This document shows, in pieces, positions 26,694 through 36,939 of a stretch of DNA of 64,000 bases. Numbering within the stretch: position 1 is the stretch's first letter; every line of letters begins with the position of its first letter. Location: the NCBI GenBank assembly GCA_001602415.1, contig CP012155.1:682001-746000 (forward strand). Direction: 5' to 3'. The DNA is from Bacteroidetes bacterium UKL13-3. GTDB lineage: Bacteria; Bacteroidota; Bacteroidia; UKL13-3. Below the pieces are notes generated by a model, which saw only the letters and a list, made by a program, of their open reading frames with translations, had not been told where the DNA came from and did no database searches. The position numbers were made by a program, and so were the translations under genes.

Positions 26694-27104
26694 ATGCCAA
26701 CCATACAACAGCTTGTAAGAAAAGGCCGCACAGACATCAACTACAAGAGTAAATCTCCTGCATTAGATTCTTGCCCACAGCGCAGAGGCGTGTGTACACG
26801 TGTATACACTACTACACCAAAGAAACCAAACTCAGCTATGCGTAAAGTAGCTCGTGTGCGTTTAACCAACGGTAACGAGATCAACGCTTATATCCCTGGT
26901 GAAGGTCACAACCTTCAAGAACACTCTATCGTATTGGTACGTGGAGGAAGGGTAAAAGATTTGCCGGGTGTTCGTTACCACATTGTGCGTGGAGCATTGG
27001 ATACTGCCGGTGTTGCCGGACGTAATCAAAGACGTTCTAAATACGGAACTAAAAAACCTAAGCCAGGTGCAGCTCCAGATCCAAAAGCAAAAGGTAAAAA
27101 ATAA
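26694..27104 (+). CDS. rpsL: 30S ribosomal protein S12
   Basis: 136 residues with the S12 decoding-centre segments [18 protein letters not shown] and [30 protein letters not shown] in close succession. The lysine in the first (K43-type) and the second (K88-type, near VKDLPG) are the usual streptomycin-resistance positions and are wild type here. S12 lies at the A site and controls decoding accuracy. First gene of the supercluster; no Shine-Dalgarno sequence precedes it. The C-terminal tail is Lys/Pro-rich. Confidence 0.97.
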   Translation: MPTIQQLVRKGRTDINYKSKSPALDSCPQRRGVCTRVYTTTPKKPNSAMRKVARVRLTNGNEINAYIPGEGHNLQEHSIVLVRGGRVKDLPGVRYHIVRGALDTAGVAGRNQRRSKYGTKKPKPGAAPDPKAKGKK

Positions 27105-27128
27105 TCAAATTAGGAAAGTTTAGATAAC

Positions 27129-27599
27129 ATGAGAAAGTCGAAACCTAAAAAACGCATTTTAACACCAGATCCTAAGTTTAACGATACGATGGTAACACGT
27201 TTCGTTAACAACATGATGTGGAGCGGAAAGAAAAGTACAGCTTTTGCAATTTTCTACGATGCATTGGGCAAAGTAGAAGCTAAAATTCAAGAGCCAGGTA
27301 TTGATGTTTGGAAAAAAGCATTGAATAACGTTATGCCTTCAGTAGAAGTAAAAGCAAGACGTGTGGGTGGTGCAACATTCCAAATTCCAATGGAAGTACC
27401 TGCTGACCGTAAAATTGCGGTAGGGATGAAATGGATGATTGAGTATTCACGCAAACGTTCTGAAAAATCAATGGCTGATAAATTATCTGCTGAGATTATT
27501 GCTGCTTCAAAAGGTGAAGGAGCTTCAGTTAAGAAACGTGAAGACACACACAGAATGGCTGAGGCTAACAAAGCGTTCTCACATTTCAAAGTAAGTTAA
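27129..27599 (+). CDS. rpsG: 30S ribosomal protein S7
   Basis: 156 residues, full family length. Landmarks are NDTMVTRFVNNMMWSGKK, VMPSVEVKARRVGGATFQIP and the C-terminal KREDTHRMAEANKAFSHF. S7 starts assembly of the 30S head and contacts the E site. It lies between rpsL and fusA as in the classic str operon. Confidence 0.97.
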   Translation: MRKSKPKKRILTPDPKFNDTMVTRFVNNMMWSGKKSTAFAIFYDALGKVEAKIQEPGIDVWKKALNNVMPSVEVKARRVGGATFQIPMEVPADRKIAVGMKWMIEYSRKRSEKSMADKLSAEIIAASKGEGASVKKREDTHRMAEANKAFSHFKVS

Positions 27600-27628
27600 T
27601 AATAACCCATTAGAGCGAATATAAACGA

Positions 27629-29734
27629 ATGTCACGCGACTTAACATTAACAAGAAATATTGGTATTGCAGCGCATATTGATGCGGGTAAGACTACTACG
27701 ACCGAGCGTATCCTTTACTATTCTGGTGTAAATCACAAGATAGGTGAAGTACACGATGGAGCTTCTACAATGGATTGGATGGTTCAAGAAGCAGAGCGTG
27801 GTATCACAATTACATCGGCAGCAACTACTGTGCCTTGGAAATACCGCAATAAAAATTATCATATCAATATCATCGATACACCAGGTCACGTTGACTTTAC
27901 AGTGGAAGTAAACCGTTCTTTACGTGTATTAGATGGATTAGTTTTCTTGTTTTCTGCCGTTGATGGTGTTGAACCCCAATCAGAAACCAACTGGAGATTA
28001 GCAAATAATTATAACGTAGCTCGTTTAGGTTTCGTTAATAAAATGGACCGCTCAGGTGCCGATTTCTTGAACGTTGTAAAACAAGTAAAAGAGATGTTGG
28101 GTAGCAATGCAGTTCCTTTACAATTACCTATTGGTGCTGAAGATGGATTTAAAGGGGTAATTGATTTGATCAATTTCCGCGGAATGATCTGGAATGAGCA
28201 CGATAAAGGTATGACTTTCCAAGAAGTTGAAATTCCTGCCGATATGGTAGAAGAGGCAACCGAGTGGAGAGAGAAATTATTGGAAGCAGTTTCGGAGTAT
28301 GATGATAAATTGATGGAGAAATTCTTTGAAGACCCAACATCAATTTCAGAAAGAGAAATTTTGGACGCTTTGCGTAAAGCAGTTATTGACATGAAAATCG
28401 TACCTATGTTATGCGGTTCTTCATTCAAGAATAAAGGTGTTCAAACAATGTTGGATTTGGTAATGGAATTATTGCCTTCTCCAATGGATAAAAAAGAGAT
28501 TACAGGTATCAACCCTGATACAAACGAAGAGGTTACCCGCAAGCCGGATGTAAACGAGCCATTCACAGCTCTTGCATTTAAGATTGCAACTGATCCGTTT
28601 GTAGGACGCCTAGCCTTTATGCGTGCATACTCAGGTAAGCTTGATGCAGGTTCATACGTACTAAACACCCGTAGCGGAAACAAAGAGCGTATTTCTCGTA
28701 TCTTCCAAATGCATGCTAACAAGCAGAATCCAATCGAAGCATTAGAAGCAGGAGATATTGGAGCAGCTGTAGGATTTAAAGATATCAAAACCGGTGACAC
28801 CTTGTGTGCTGAGAAATTCCCTATTGTATTAGAAGCAATGGATTTCCCTGAGCCGGTAATTGGATTGGCAATTGAGCCTAAAACTCAAGCTGATTCTGAT
28901 AAATTAGGTATGTCGTTGGCTAAATTAGCTGAAGAAGATCCTACATTTAAAGTAAAAACAGATGAGGAAACAGGTCAAACTGTAATCTCAGGAATGGGAG
29001 AGTTACACTTAGAAATTATCGTGGATCGTTTGAGACGCGAGTTTAAAGTAGAGTGTAATCAAGGTGCTCCACAAGTAGCATATAAAGAAACAATAACTAA
29101 ACCGGTGATTCACCGCGAGGTATACAAAAAACAATCAGGTGGGCGTGGTAAGTTTGCGGATATTCAGTTTGAATTAATCCCGGGCGACTCAGCAAAACAA
29201 GGATTGGAATTTGTAAACGAAGTAGTAGGAGGGTCGATTCCTAAAGAATTTATTCCTTCTATCCAAAAAGGTTTTGATAAAGCAATGGCTACGGGTGTAT
29301 TAGCAGGATATCCTGTTGAGAGCTTAAAAGTTCGTTTGTTTGACGGTTCATTCCACGCAGTGGATTCGGATTCGGTATCATTCGAAATTGCAGCAAGTAT
29401 TGCCTTTAAAGAAGCATCACGTAAAGCATCACCAGTATTATTGGAGCCAATCATGAAAATTGAGATTTTGACTCCAGAAGAAAATATGGGAGATGTAATT
29501 GGTGACTTGAACAAACGTAGAGGACAATTAGACGGTATGGATACACGCGCTGGTTCACAAGTAATCAAAGCAAGAGTTCCACTTTCAGAAATGTTCGGAT
29601 ATGTTACTCAATTACGTACATTATCGTCAGGTCGCGCAAGCAGCACTATGGAGTTTGATCATTACGCTGAAGCTCCACGTAACGTACAAGAAGAAATATT
29701 AGCAAAAGTAAACGGTAAAGCAGCTAAAGCTTAA
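27629..29734 (+). CDS. fusA: Elongation factor G
   Basis: 701 residues with all G motifs: [17 protein letters not shown] (P-loop), [11 protein letters not shown] (switch I), [13 protein letters not shown] (G3), [10 protein letters not shown] (G4) and the later [10 protein letters not shown] (G5). EF-G domains II to V follow, including [18 protein letters not shown]. It moves tRNA and mRNA after each peptide bond. In many bacteria tuf follows fusA; here rpsJ begins 4 bases later, so tuf must be elsewhere. Confidence 0.97.
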   Translation: MSRDLTLTRNIGIAAHIDAGKTTTTERILYYSGVNHKIGEVHDGASTMDWMVQEAERGITITSAATTVPWKYRNKNYHINIIDTPGHVDFTVEVNRSLRVLDGLVFLFSAVDGVEPQSETNWRLANNYNVARLGFVNKMDRSGADFLNVVKQVKEMLGSNAVPLQLPIGAEDGFKGVIDLINFRGMIWNEHDKGMTFQEVEIPADMVEEATEWREKLLEAVSEYDDKLMEKFFEDPTSISEREILDALRKAVIDMKIVPMLCGSSFKNKGVQTMLDLVMELLPSPMDKKEITGINPDTNEEVTRKPDVNEPFTALAFKIATDPFVGRLAFMRAYSGKLDAGSYVLNTRSGNKERISRIFQMHANKQNPIEALEAGDIGAAVGFKDIKTGDTLCAEKFPIVLEAMDFPEPVIGLAIEPKTQADSDKLGMSLAKLAEEDPTFKVKTDEETGQTVISGMGELHLEIIVDRLRREFKVECNQGAPQVAYKETITKPVIHREVYKKQSGGRGKFADIQFELIPGDSAKQGLEFVNEVVGGSIPKEFIPSIQKGFDKAMATGVLAGYPVESLKVRLFDGSFHAVDSDSVSFEIAASIAFKEASRKASPVLLEPIMKIEILTPEENMGDVIGDLNKRRGQLDGMDTRAGSQVIKARVPLSEMFGYVTQLRTLSSGRASSTMEFDHYAEAPRNVQEEILAKVNGKAAKA

Positions 29735-29738
29735 TAAA

Positions 29739-30047
29739 ATGGTTAATCAAAAAATCAGGATCAAATTAAAGTCTTTCGACTACAATCTTGTTGATAAATC
29801 AGCAGAAAAGATTGTGAAAACAGTAAAGTCTACAGGTGCAGTAGTAAGTGGTCCAATTCCACTTCCAACACACAAAAGAATTTACACAGTTTTACGTTCG
29901 CCACACGTAAACAAGAAAGCAAGAGAGCAATTCCAATTGTGCTCATACAAGAGAGTATTGGATATCTACAGTTCAACCGCTAAAACTGTTGATGCATTAA
30001 TGAAATTGGATTTGCCGAGCGGAGTAGATGTTGAAATCAAAGTATAA
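29739..30047 (+). CDS. rpsJ: 30S ribosomal protein S10
   Basis: 102 residues, family-normal: [48 protein letters not shown] in part, and the C-terminal [14 protein letters not shown]10 belongs to the 30S head and, as NusE, also serves in transcription antitermination. It opens the S10 block, fused here to the str block. Confidence 0.97.
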   Translation: MVNQKIRIKLKSFDYNLVDKSAEKIVKTVKSTGAVVSGPIPLPTHKRIYTVLRSPHVNKKAREQFQLCSYKRVLDIYSSTAKTVDALMKLDLPSGVDVEIKV

Positions 30048-30069
30048 CTTGTAAAGAGATTAAGATATT

Positions 30070-30687
30070 ATGTCTGGAATAATAGGTAGAAAAGTAGGCA
30101 TGACCAGCGTGTTCGATAGCAACGGGAAACAAATTCCGTGCACTGTTATCGAAGCAGGGCCTTGTGTAGTTACACAAGTTAAAACCACTGAAAAAGATGG
30201 TTACCGAGCTGTTCAGCTAGCGTATGGAGATAGGAAAGAAAAAAACACTCCCGCTGCGCAAAAAGGAATCTTCACTAAAGCTAACACTACTCCTAAAACG
30301 AAGTTGGCTGAATTCAAAGGGTTCGAAGAAGAACTTACATTAGGTCAATCCATTGAGATTGGTTTATTTGAAGTTGGCGAATTCGTTGACGTAGTTGGAA
30401 CCTCAAAAGGAAAAGGTTTTCAAGGTGTTGTAAAACGCCATGGATTTAGCGGTGTGGGTATGCAAACACACGGTCAGCATAATCGTTTGAGAGCGCCTGG
30501 TTCGTTAGGAGCATCTTCCGATCCTTCACGTGTATTCAAAGGAATGCGCATGGCTGGTCGTATGGGTGGTGTTCGCGTTAAGAAAACCAACTTGGAGATT
30601 TTGAAAGTTTTCAAGGAAGAAAACTTATTAGTTGTAAAAGGAAGTATTCCTGGTCATAAGGGGTCATTCTTATTAATAGAGAAATAG
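30070..30687 (+). CDS. rplC: 50S ribosomal protein L3
   Basis: 205 residues with [17 protein letters not shown] at the start, the central loop [13 protein letters not shown] and [14 protein letters not shown], and [17 protein letters not shown]3 binds 23S rRNA near the peptidyl-transferase centre and starts 50S assembly. Its stop overlaps the rplD start region by one base (30687), so translation is coupled. Confidence 0.96.
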   Translation: MSGIIGRKVGMTSVFDSNGKQIPCTVIEAGPCVVTQVKTTEKDGYRAVQLAYGDRKEKNTPAAQKGIFTKANTTPKTKLAEFKGFEEELTLGQSIEIGLFEVGEFVDVVGTSKGKGFQGVVKRHGFSGVGMQTHGQHNRLRAPGSLGASSDPSRVFKGMRMAGRMGGVRVKKTNLEILKVFKEENLLVVKGSIPGHKGSFLLIEK

Positions 30688-31325
30688 TGATGGAAATAGC
30701 AGTATTAAATACATCTGGAACAGAAACCGGAAAAAAAGTAAAGCTTTCTGAGACCGTATTTGGTGTTGAACCAAACGATCACGCTATCTATCTTGACGTA
30801 AAGCAGTACCTTGCCAACCAACGTACAGGAACACACAAAGCGAAAGAGAAAAGCGAAGTAAGTGGTTCTACCAAAAAATTGCACAAGCAAAAAGGTACAG
30901 GTGGAGCTCGTAAAGGTAGTATCAAAAGCGGTACAATGGTTGGTGGAGCTCGTATCCACGGTCCACGTCCTCGCGACTACAGTTTCAAATTGAACAAAAA
31001 ATTGAAACAATTAGCTCGTAAATCAGCATTGACTTACAAAGCTAAAGAAAACAATATCACAGTTCTTGAAAGCTTCAATATTGACGGTCCAAAAACCAAA
31101 CAATACTTGAGTATTTTGAACAACTTGAAGTTGAACACGGAAAAAACCTTATTGGTTATTCCTGATTACAACGACAATATTTACAGATCGAGCAGAAACT
31201 TACCTAAAGCAAAAGTGATGACAGCAAAAGATTTGAATACGTATGAGATTCTTGCTGCTAACAGATTGATTTTAGTTGATTCTTCGGTTTCGGTTATTGA
31301 GGAAATTTTAAATTCAGCAAAATAA
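30687..31325 (+). CDS. rplD: 50S ribosomal protein L4
   Basis: 212 residues: KVKLSETVFGVEPNDHAIYLDVK, the RNA-binding loop KKLHKQKGTGGARKGSIKSG in part, and HGPRPRDYSFKLNKK. L4 lines the peptide exit tunnel. In some bacteria L4 represses its own operon; no such leader can be claimed here. The reading could start at 30687 (GTG) or at the ATG at 30690, which gives MEIAVLNTSG. Confidence 0.96.
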   Translation: MMEIAVLNTSGTETGKKVKLSETVFGVEPNDHAIYLDVKQYLANQRTGTHKAKEKSEVSGSTKKLHKQKGTGGARKGSIKSGTMVGGARIHGPRPRDYSFKLNKKLKQLARKSALTYKAKENNITVLESFNIDGPKTKQYLSILNNLKLNTEKTLLVIPDYNDNIYRSSRNLPKAKVMTAKDLNTYEILAANRLILVDSSVSVIEEILNSAK

Positions 31326-31615
31326 TGAGCACACTTAAAAAGCCTTTAATTACTGAAAAGTCAACCGCTCATAGTGAGAAGTTGGGACAATTCGGGTTCA
31401 TTGTTTCAAAAACAGCAACCAAACCTGAAATTATCAAAGAAATAGAAGCCTTATATTCGGTAAATGTTACTGGTATTAGCACAATGCGCTATGCTGGTAA
31501 AGCAAAATCACGTTTTACCAAAAAGGGTTTGTTCGAGGGCAGAAAACCTGCATTCAAAAAAGCAATTGTTACATTGAAAGACGGTCAAGTAATTGATTTC
31601 TTCCAAAACATATAA
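31325..31615 (+). CDS. rplW: 50S ribosomal protein L23
   Basis: 96 residues: LKKPLITEKSTAHSEKLGQFGF, the extended loop around RYAGKAKSRFTKKG, and KKAIVTLKDGQVIDFF. L23 surrounds the tunnel exit and is a docking site for trigger factor and SRP. It overlaps the last base of rplD. Confidence 0.96.
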   Translation: MSTLKKPLITEKSTAHSEKLGQFGFIVSKTATKPEIIKEIEALYSVNVTGISTMRYAGKAKSRFTKKGLFEGRKPAFKKAIVTLKDGQVIDFFQNI

Positions 31616-31621
31616 TAAGCA

Positions 31622-32446
31622 ATGGGAATTAGAAAATTTAAACCCGTAACAGCCGGTACCAGATTTAAAGCCGTAAATACTTTTGAGGAGATTACAAAAT
31701 CTACTCCAGAAAAGTCTTTGTTGGTAGCAAAAACTCGCTCAGGCGGTCGTAACGACAGCGGTAAAATGACCATGAGATACATGGGTGGTGGACACAAGCA
31801 GCAGTATCGTATTATTGATTTCATTCGTGAGAAGTTATCGATTCCTGCAACTGTACATTCAATTGAGTACGATCCAAACCGTAGCGCACGTATCGCATTG
31901 TTGCACTATGTTGATGGCGAAAAAAGATATATCATCGCTCCTCATGGATTGAAAGCAGGTACCTCAGTAATGAGTGGCCCTGGTTCAGCTCCTGAAATTG
32001 GTAACACCTTACCATTATCAGAAATCCCTTTGGGAACTGTAATTCACAACATTGAATTGCAACCGGGTCGTGGTGGTAAATTGGTTCGTTCAGCAGGATC
32101 ATTTGCACAATTGCTCAACCGTGATGGTAGATATGCAATCGTGAAACTAGCTTCAGGTGAAACACGTATGATTTTAGTTGCTTGTTCAGCTACTATCGGG
32201 TCGGTTTCTAATCCTGATCACAACCAAGAGCGCATGGGTAAAGCAGGAGCTAACCGTTGGAGAGGTCGCAGACCAAGAACTCGTCCGGTAGTAATGAACC
32301 CTGTGGATCACCCGATGGGTGGTGGTGAAGGTAGAGCTTCAGGAGGACACCCACGTTCACGTAACGGTATTAAATCGAAAGGTTACAAAACACGTACACC
32401 TAAGAAATATTCTAACAGATTCATCATCGAAAGGAGAAAGAAATAA
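31622..32446 (+). CDS. rplB: 50S ribosomal protein L2
   Basis: 274 residues with the L2 signatures [23 protein letters not shown]-type [35 protein letters not shown]-type [16 protein letters not shown], and the C-terminal [21 protein letters not shown] with the conserved histidine. L2 helps join the subunits and is needed for peptidyl transfer. Normal length. Confidence 0.97.
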   Translation: MGIRKFKPVTAGTRFKAVNTFEEITKSTPEKSLLVAKTRSGGRNDSGKMTMRYMGGGHKQQYRIIDFIREKLSIPATVHSIEYDPNRSARIALLHYVDGEKRYIIAPHGLKAGTSVMSGPGSAPEIGNTLPLSEIPLGTVIHNIELQPGRGGKLVRSAGSFAQLLNRDGRYAIVKLASGETRMILVACSATIGSVSNPDHNQERMGKAGANRWRGRRPRTRPVVMNPVDHPMGGGEGRASGGHPRSRNGIKSKGYKTRTPKKYSNRFIIERRKK

Positions 32447-32449
32447 GAT

Positions 32450-32716
32450 ATGGCACGCTCTCTAAAAAAAGGACCTTATATTGACGCAAAACTTGAGAAA
32501 AAAGTTAGCGTAGTAGTTGAGTCTAACAAAAAAACTGTCATCAAAACTTGGTCGAGAAGATCAGTAATCTCTCCGGATTTTGTTGGACAAACATTCGCGG
32601 TGCACAATGGAAACAAGTTTATCCCTGTGTATGTAACCGAAAACATGGTAGGTCACAAGTTAGGTGAATTTGCTCCTACCCGTACATTCAAAACTCACCC
32701 TGTTAAAAAAGACTAA
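32450..32716 (+). CDS. rpsS: 30S ribosomal protein S19
   Basis: 88 residues: [40 protein letters not shown] and [18 protein letters not shown]19 lies in the 30S head beside S13 and the A-site tRNA. Three bases separate it from rplB and two from rplV. Confidence 0.97.
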   Translation: MARSLKKGPYIDAKLEKKVSVVVESNKKTVIKTWSRRSVISPDFVGQTFAVHNGNKFIPVYVTENMVGHKLGEFAPTRTFKTHPVKKD

Positions 32717-32718
32717 CG

Positions 32719-33105
32719 ATGGAAGCAGTAGCAAGATTAAATAATTGCCCAACGTCACCTCGTAAAATGAGATTGATCGTTGACCTTATCAGAGGTAAAA
32801 AAGTAGAGGAAGCATTACATATTTTACGTTTCAACAACGCAAAAGAAAGTGCACCACGTGTTGAAAAACTATTACTTTCTGCCATCGCTAACTGGGGTCA
32901 AAAAAATGAGGGTGCTCGTGTAGAAGAGGCTGAACTATTTGTAAAAACTGTGTTTGTTGATAGTGGTGCAATGCTTAAGCGTGTGCTACCAGCTCCACAA
33001 GGACGTGCACATAGAATCAGAAAACGTTCTAACCACGTAACACTTATAGTAGATAGTAAAGCAGCTGCAAAAACAGCCGCAGTAGAAACAGCAACCGAAG
33101 CATAA
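32719..33105 (+). CDS. rplV: 50S ribosomal protein L22
   Basis: 128 residues. [20 protein letters not shown] and [26 protein letters not shown] (read in two parts) mark the globular part and the tunnel-lining hairpin. The C-terminus has an Ala-rich extension ([14 protein letters not shown]) not seen in E. coli L22. Confidence 0.96.
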   Translation: MEAVARLNNCPTSPRKMRLIVDLIRGKKVEEALHILRFNNAKESAPRVEKLLLSAIANWGQKNEGARVEEAELFVKTVFVDSGAMLKRVLPAPQGRAHRIRKRSNHVTLIVDSKAAAKTAAVETATEA

Positions 33106-33118
33106 AAAAGTAAATATA

Positions 33119-33919
33119 ATGGGACAAAAAGTAAACCCGATAGGAATTAGACTTGGTATCGTACGTGGTTGGGAATCGAACTGGTACGGTGGTAAGAACT
33201 TTGCCGAAAAACTGATCGAGGACGAAAAGATCAGAAAATATTTGAATGCTCGTATCACCAAAGGTGGAGTTGCACGTATCATCATCGAACGTACAATTAA
33301 GCGCATCATCATCACTATTCATACATCTCGTCCGGGTATCGTTATTGGTAAAGCCGGTTCAGAAGTTGATAAGATAAAAGAAGAAATTAAGAAGCTTACT
33401 AAAAAAGATGTTCAAATTAACATTTTTGAAATTAAGCGTCCTGAGTTAGATGCAGCCCTGGTAGGTGAAACTATTGCTAACCAATTGCAAGCCCGTGTTT
33501 CTTTTAAACGTGCAGTTAAAATGGCGATTGCTTCTACCATGAGAATGGGTGCTGAAGGAATTAAAATTCAAGTTGCAGGTCGTTTAGGTGGAGCTGAGAT
33601 GGCTCGAACCGAAAGCTACAAAGAAGGCCGTACGCCATTGCATACACTTCGTGCTGATATCGACTACACAATCGCTGAAGCTTTAACAGTATACGGAAAG
33701 ATCGGTATTAAAGTATGGATCTGTAAAGGCGAAATTTACGGTAAACGTGATTTGTCTCCTAACCTGGGAATGAGCAGTACCGAAAACAAAGGTGGTGAAA
33801 GAAGAAATGATCGTAGAAGCGACAGACCTGAACGCCCATCACGTGGAGGTAATGACCGCAGAGGCGGTAGTGGTGAAAGAAGACCGTCAGCAGGCGGAGA
33901 TAGAAGACCAAAGAAATAA
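33119..33919 (+). CDS. rpsC: 30S ribosomal protein S3 with arginine/glycine-rich tail
   Basis: 266 residues. The core has [20 protein letters not shown], the KH domain [20 protein letters not shown], and [19 protein letters not shown]3 forms the mRNA entry channel with S4 and S5. The last 44 residues (223-266) are almost only Arg, Gly, Asp, Ser and Pro ([19 protein letters not shown] and following), a disordered extension absent from E. coli S3. RG-rich tails often bind RNA; that role here is inference. Confidence 0.96.
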   Translation: MGQKVNPIGIRLGIVRGWESNWYGGKNFAEKLIEDEKIRKYLNARITKGGVARIIIERTIKRIIITIHTSRPGIVIGKAGSEVDKIKEEIKKLTKKDVQINIFEIKRPELDAALVGETIANQLQARVSFKRAVKMAIASTMRMGAEGIKIQVAGRLGGAEMARTESYKEGRTPLHTLRADIDYTIAEALTVYGKIGIKVWICKGEIYGKRDLSPNLGMSSTENKGGERRNDRRSDRPERPSRGGNDRRGGSGERRPSAGGDRRPKK

Positions 33920-33953
33920 ATTTTTGACAAATTAATTTTAAACTGTAAGAATA

Positions 33954-34373
33954 ATGTTACAGCCAAAAAGAACCAAATATAGGAAAATGCAAAAGGGCCG
34001 TGTTCGTGGAAACGCAACACGTGGTGCCGAGATTGCATATGGATCATTCGGATTGAAATCAACCGAAGTAAGCTTCCTCACCGGAAAACAGCTTGAAGCT
34101 GCCCGTGTAGCATTAAACCGTTACATGAAACGTGAAGGTCAAGTATGGATCAGAGTTTTTCCTGACAAACCAATGACTAAAAAGCCTGCAGAGGTGCGTA
34201 TGGGTAAGGGTAAAGGAGCTCCTGAATACTGGGTAGCTGTTTGTAAGCCCGGTACAATTATCTTCGAAGCGGATGGAGTTCCATTGGCAGTAGCTAAAGA
34301 GGCTATGAGACTTGCATCTCAAAAACTTCCGGTAGTTACTAAGTTTATCGTAAAAAATGATTACGCAGAATAA
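33954..34373 (+). CDS. rplP: 50S ribosomal protein L16
   Basis: 139 residues: [46 protein letters not shown], and [22 protein letters not shown]16 helps place the A-site tRNA on the 50S subunit. It ends one base before the rpmC start. Confidence 0.97.
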   Translation: MLQPKRTKYRKMQKGRVRGNATRGAEIAYGSFGLKSTEVSFLTGKQLEAARVALNRYMKREGQVWIRVFPDKPMTKKPAEVRMGKGKGAPEYWVAVCKPGTIIFEADGVPLAVAKEAMRLASQKLPVVTKFIVKNDYAE

Positions 34374-34374
34374 T

Positions 34375-34575
34375 ATGAAAAATTCAGAAATCAGAGAACT
34401 ATCGGATAAAGAACTTGCTGGAAGAATCAAGGAAGAAAGAGCTCAAGTAACTAAAATTAAATTTAGTCACGCGGTGTCTCCTATCGATAGCCCTGCTAAA
34501 ATTAAAGAAAGCAAGAAATTAGTAGCTCGTTTGCTTACCGAGCAGTCAAGACGAGCATTAGCGAATGTTCAATAA
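34375..34575 (+). CDS. rpmC: 50S ribosomal protein L29
   Basis: 66 residues starting MKNSEIRELSDKELAGRIKEE, with ARLLTEQSRRALA near the end; two helices as in L29. The ATG at 34375 is used: a longer frame from 34357 overlaps rplP and adds MITQNN, unlike the family. L29 lies at the tunnel exit beside L23. Confidence 0.93.
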   Translation: MKNSEIRELSDKELAGRIKEERAQVTKIKFSHAVSPIDSPAKIKESKKLVARLLTEQSRRALANVQ

Positions 34576-34585
34576 TATTTAGAAA

Positions 34586-34855
34586 ATGGAAACAACAGTA
34601 GAAACCAGAAATTCGCGTAAAGTGATTATCGGAAAAGTTCTGAGCAACAAGATGGAAAAAACCATCGTTGTGAGCGTTGAACGTAAGGTAATGCACCCGA
34701 AATATGGAAAGTTCATCAAGATGACTTCCAAATTTAAAGCTCATGACGAAAAGAACGAGTGTGGTATTAACGATATCGTTAAATTGATGGAGACGCGTCC
34801 GTTGAGTAAAGATAAAAGATGGAGATTAGTAGAAATTATCGAAAAAGCTAAATAA
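34586..34855 (+). CDS. rpsQ: 30S ribosomal protein S17
   Basis: 89 residues: [25 protein letters not shown] in part, [19 protein letters not shown], and [20 protein letters not shown]. An OB-fold protein of the 30S body. It ends one base before rplN. Confidence 0.96.
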   Translation: METTVETRNSRKVIIGKVLSNKMEKTIVVSVERKVMHPKYGKFIKMTSKFKAHDEKNECGINDIVKLMETRPLSKDKRWRLVEIIEKAK

Positions 34856-34856
34856 G

Positions 34857-35225
34857 ATGATACAACAAGAAAGTCGTTTAAAAGTAGCCGATAATAGCGG
34901 TGCCAAAGAAGTACTTTGTATTAGAGTATTGGGTGGTACAGCAAGACGTTATGCGTCTGTTGGCGATAAAATAGTAGTAACGGTAAAGTCTGCTATTCCT
35001 TCAGGAGGTGTTAAGAAAGGTGCAGTTTCAAAAGCTGTAGTTGTTCGCACCAAAAAAGAAGTGAGAAGAGCTGACGGTTCATACATTCGTTTTGATGATA
35101 ATTCTTGTGTATTATTAAATGCGCAAGATGAACCCAGAGCAACTCGTATCTTCGGACCAGTAGCCCGTGAGTTACGCGAAAAACAATTCATGAAAATCGT
35201 TTCATTAGCACCGGAGGTACTATAA
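34857..35225 (+). CDS. rplN: 50S ribosomal protein L14
   Basis: 122 residues, exactly family length: [38 protein letters not shown], and [24 protein letters not shown] in part. L14 forms an intersubunit bridge and binds the silencing factor RsfS. Confidence 0.97.
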   Translation: MIQQESRLKVADNSGAKEVLCIRVLGGTARRYASVGDKIVVTVKSAIPSGGVKKGAVSKAVVVRTKKEVRRADGSYIRFDDNSCVLLNAQDEPRATRIFGPVARELREKQFMKIVSLAPEVL

Positions 35226-35226
35226 T

Positions 35227-35565
35227 ATGGAAAGAAGATATAACAAACAGGCAAAACTACATGTTAAAAAAGGTGACATGGTTCAGGTTATAGCCGGTGA
35301 CGATAAAGGTAAAAAAGGACGTGTATTACAAGTTTTTGCTGCAACAAACCGTGCGTTGGTTGAAGGCATAAACATCGTAAGCCGTCACACCAAACCCAAT
35401 GCTCAAAACCAACAAGGTGGCATTATCAAGAAGGAAGCATCTGTAAATATTTCTAACTTGATGTTGGTTGACAAAACAGGAAACGCAAGCCGCATCGGTC
35501 GTAAACTAAACGATGCAGGTAAATTGGTACGTTTCTCTAAAAAATCAGGCGAAATAATTGACTAA
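35227..35565 (+). CDS. rplX: 50S ribosomal protein L24
   Basis: 112 residues with a KOW motif ([22 protein letters not shown]) and [18 protein letters not shown]. An early 50S assembly protein near the tunnel exit. Four bases separate its stop from the rplE start. Confidence 0.96.
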   Translation: MERRYNKQAKLHVKKGDMVQVIAGDDKGKKGRVLQVFAATNRALVEGINIVSRHTKPNAQNQQGGIIKKEASVNISNLMLVDKTGNASRIGRKLNDAGKLVRFSKKSGEIID

Positions 35566-35569
35566 GGAT

Positions 35570-36121
35570 ATGTATACTCCAAGATTAAAAGACCAATATA
35601 CAGCTCAAGTAGTTCCGGCATTAAAGGAAAAGTTTGCTTACGCTAACGTAATGCAAGTTCCTAAGTTGCTAAAGATTTGCTTAAACCAAGGTGTTGGAGC
35701 TGCAGTTGCAGATAAAAAATTAGTAGACCAAGCTGTTGAAGAAATGTCAACCATTTCAGGACAGCGCGCAGTATCTACCAAATCTAAGAAAGCGATCTCT
35801 AACTTTAAATTGAGAGAAAACTTGCCAATTGGTGCACGTGTTACCTTAAGAGGTGATAGGATGTACGAATTCTTAGACCGTTTAGTGTCGATCTCGTTAC
35901 CTCGTGTACGTGATTTCGCTGGATTGAATGATAAAGGATTTGATGGACGTGGTAACTACACATTAGGTGTTACTGAGCAAATCATCTTCCCAGAGATTGT
36001 TATCGATAAAGTAAACAAAATCAACGGTATGGATATCACTTTTGTGACTACAGCCGAAACCGATGAAGAATGCTTATCGTTATTAAAAGAGTTTGGTTTA
36101 CCATTTAAAAATCAAAAATAA
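35570..36121 (+). CDS. rplE: 50S ribosomal protein L5
   Basis: 183 residues from the ATG at 35570 ([18 protein letters not shown]). Landmarks are [43 protein letters not shown] in part, and the C-terminal [16 protein letters not shown] start at 35558 would overlap rplX and is less likely. L5 binds 5S rRNA and contacts the P-site tRNA. Its stop overlaps the rpsN start. Confidence 0.95.
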   Translation: MYTPRLKDQYTAQVVPALKEKFAYANVMQVPKLLKICLNQGVGAAVADKKLVDQAVEEMSTISGQRAVSTKSKKAISNFKLRENLPIGARVTLRGDRMYEFLDRLVSISLPRVRDFAGLNDKGFDGRGNYTLGVTEQIIFPEIVIDKVNKINGMDITFVTTAETDEECLSLLKEFGLPFKNQK

Positions 36122-36390
36122 TGGCTAAAGAATCAGTAAAAGCACGTCAAAGAAAAAGAGAAGCTGTAGTTGCTCGTTATGCGGTAAAACGCGCGGCATT
36201 AAAGGCAGCGGGAGATTACGAAGGATTGAACAAATTACCTCGTAACGCATCACCGGTTCGTTTGAAAAACCGTTGCAAACTAACAGGTCGTCCTAAAGGT
36301 TACATGCGTGATTTCGGTATTTGCCGTAATCAGTTCCGCGAAATGGCCTTAATGGGTAAGATTCCTGGCGTTACCAAAGCAAGCTGGTAA
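36121..36390 (+). CDS. rpsN: 30S ribosomal protein S14 (zinc-independent form)
   Basis: 89 residues: [46 protein letters not shown] in part and [11 protein letters not shown] at the end. The long form lacks the CxxC pairs of zinc-binding S14, so it does not need zinc. It ends the first half of the spc block; a 130-base gap follows. Confidence 0.95.
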   Translation: MAKESVKARQRKREAVVARYAVKRAALKAAGDYEGLNKLPRNASPVRLKNRCKLTGRPKGYMRDFGICRNQFREMALMGKIPGVTKASW

Positions 36391-36406
36391 TTAAAATAAA
36401 AAAAAA

Positions 36407-36437
36407 TTGTTAAGGGATGGGAATATGCATATATTCG
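36407..36437 (+). promoter_or_regulatory. Likely internal promoter before rpsH
   Basis: TTG (36407-36409) and TATATTCG (36430-36437) are 20 bases apart in the only long gap (130 bases) inside the spc block. The start region continues CACCCCTTAA, which can pair with TTAAGGG at 36410-36416, so a hairpin overlaps the promoter. Elsewhere the genes are packed, which supports a real regulatory site. Confidence 0.6.
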
Positions 36438-36520
36438 CACCCCTTAATTTTTATAATTACAAACAACTCAGTGAGCAAGAGTGCCTTTGGCTAACTACTC
36501 ACGAGTAAAATTTAACAAAC

Positions 36521-36919
36521 ATGACTGATCCAATTTCAGACTACCTAACAAGGTTACGCAATGCGATCAAGGCTAACCACCGCATTGTAGAAATCCCGGC
36601 TTCAAATTTGAAGAAGGAGGTTACTAAAGTACTATTTGAAAAAGGTTACATCTTAAACTACAAATTTGAAGATGTTGCTAATCATCAGGGTACCATTAAA
36701 ATCGCTTTGAAATACAATCCTATCACCAAAGCGTCAGCAATTAAATCATTACAACGTATCAGTACTCCAGGTTTGCGTAAATACTCAGGTATCGCAACCA
36801 TGCCACGTGTTATTAACGGGTTAGGTATTGCTATTTTAACAACTTCTAAAGGTGTAATGACTGATAAAGAAGCCCGCAAATTAAACGTTGGCGGTGAAGT
36901 TTTATGTTACGTTTATTAA
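36521..36919 (+). CDS. rpsH: 30S ribosomal protein S8
   Basis: 132 residues: TDPISDYLTRLRNAIKANHR, ISTPGLRKYSG, and the C-terminal GIAILTTSKGVMTDKEARKLNVGGEVLCYVY in part. S8 binds the central domain of 16S rRNA; in E. coli it represses the spc operon. The gap in front carries an internal promoter, so feedback could act there, though I cannot show an S8 site. Confidence 0.97.
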   Translation: MTDPISDYLTRLRNAIKANHRIVEIPASNLKKEVTKVLFEKGYILNYKFEDVANHQGTIKIALKYNPITKASAIKSLQRISTPGLRKYSGIATMPRVINGLGIAILTTSKGVMTDKEARKLNVGGEVLCYVY

Positions 36920-36924
36920 TCAAC

Positions 36925-36931
36925 AGGAGGT
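36925..36931 (+). promoter_or_regulatory. rplF: Strong Shine-Dalgarno sequence of rplF
   Basis: AGGAGGT lies 8 bases before the rplF ATG (36940). The other genes of the cluster have A-rich leaders without such a match, as is usual for Bacteroidota. Confidence 0.6.
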
Positions 36932-36939
36932 AAAAAGAT

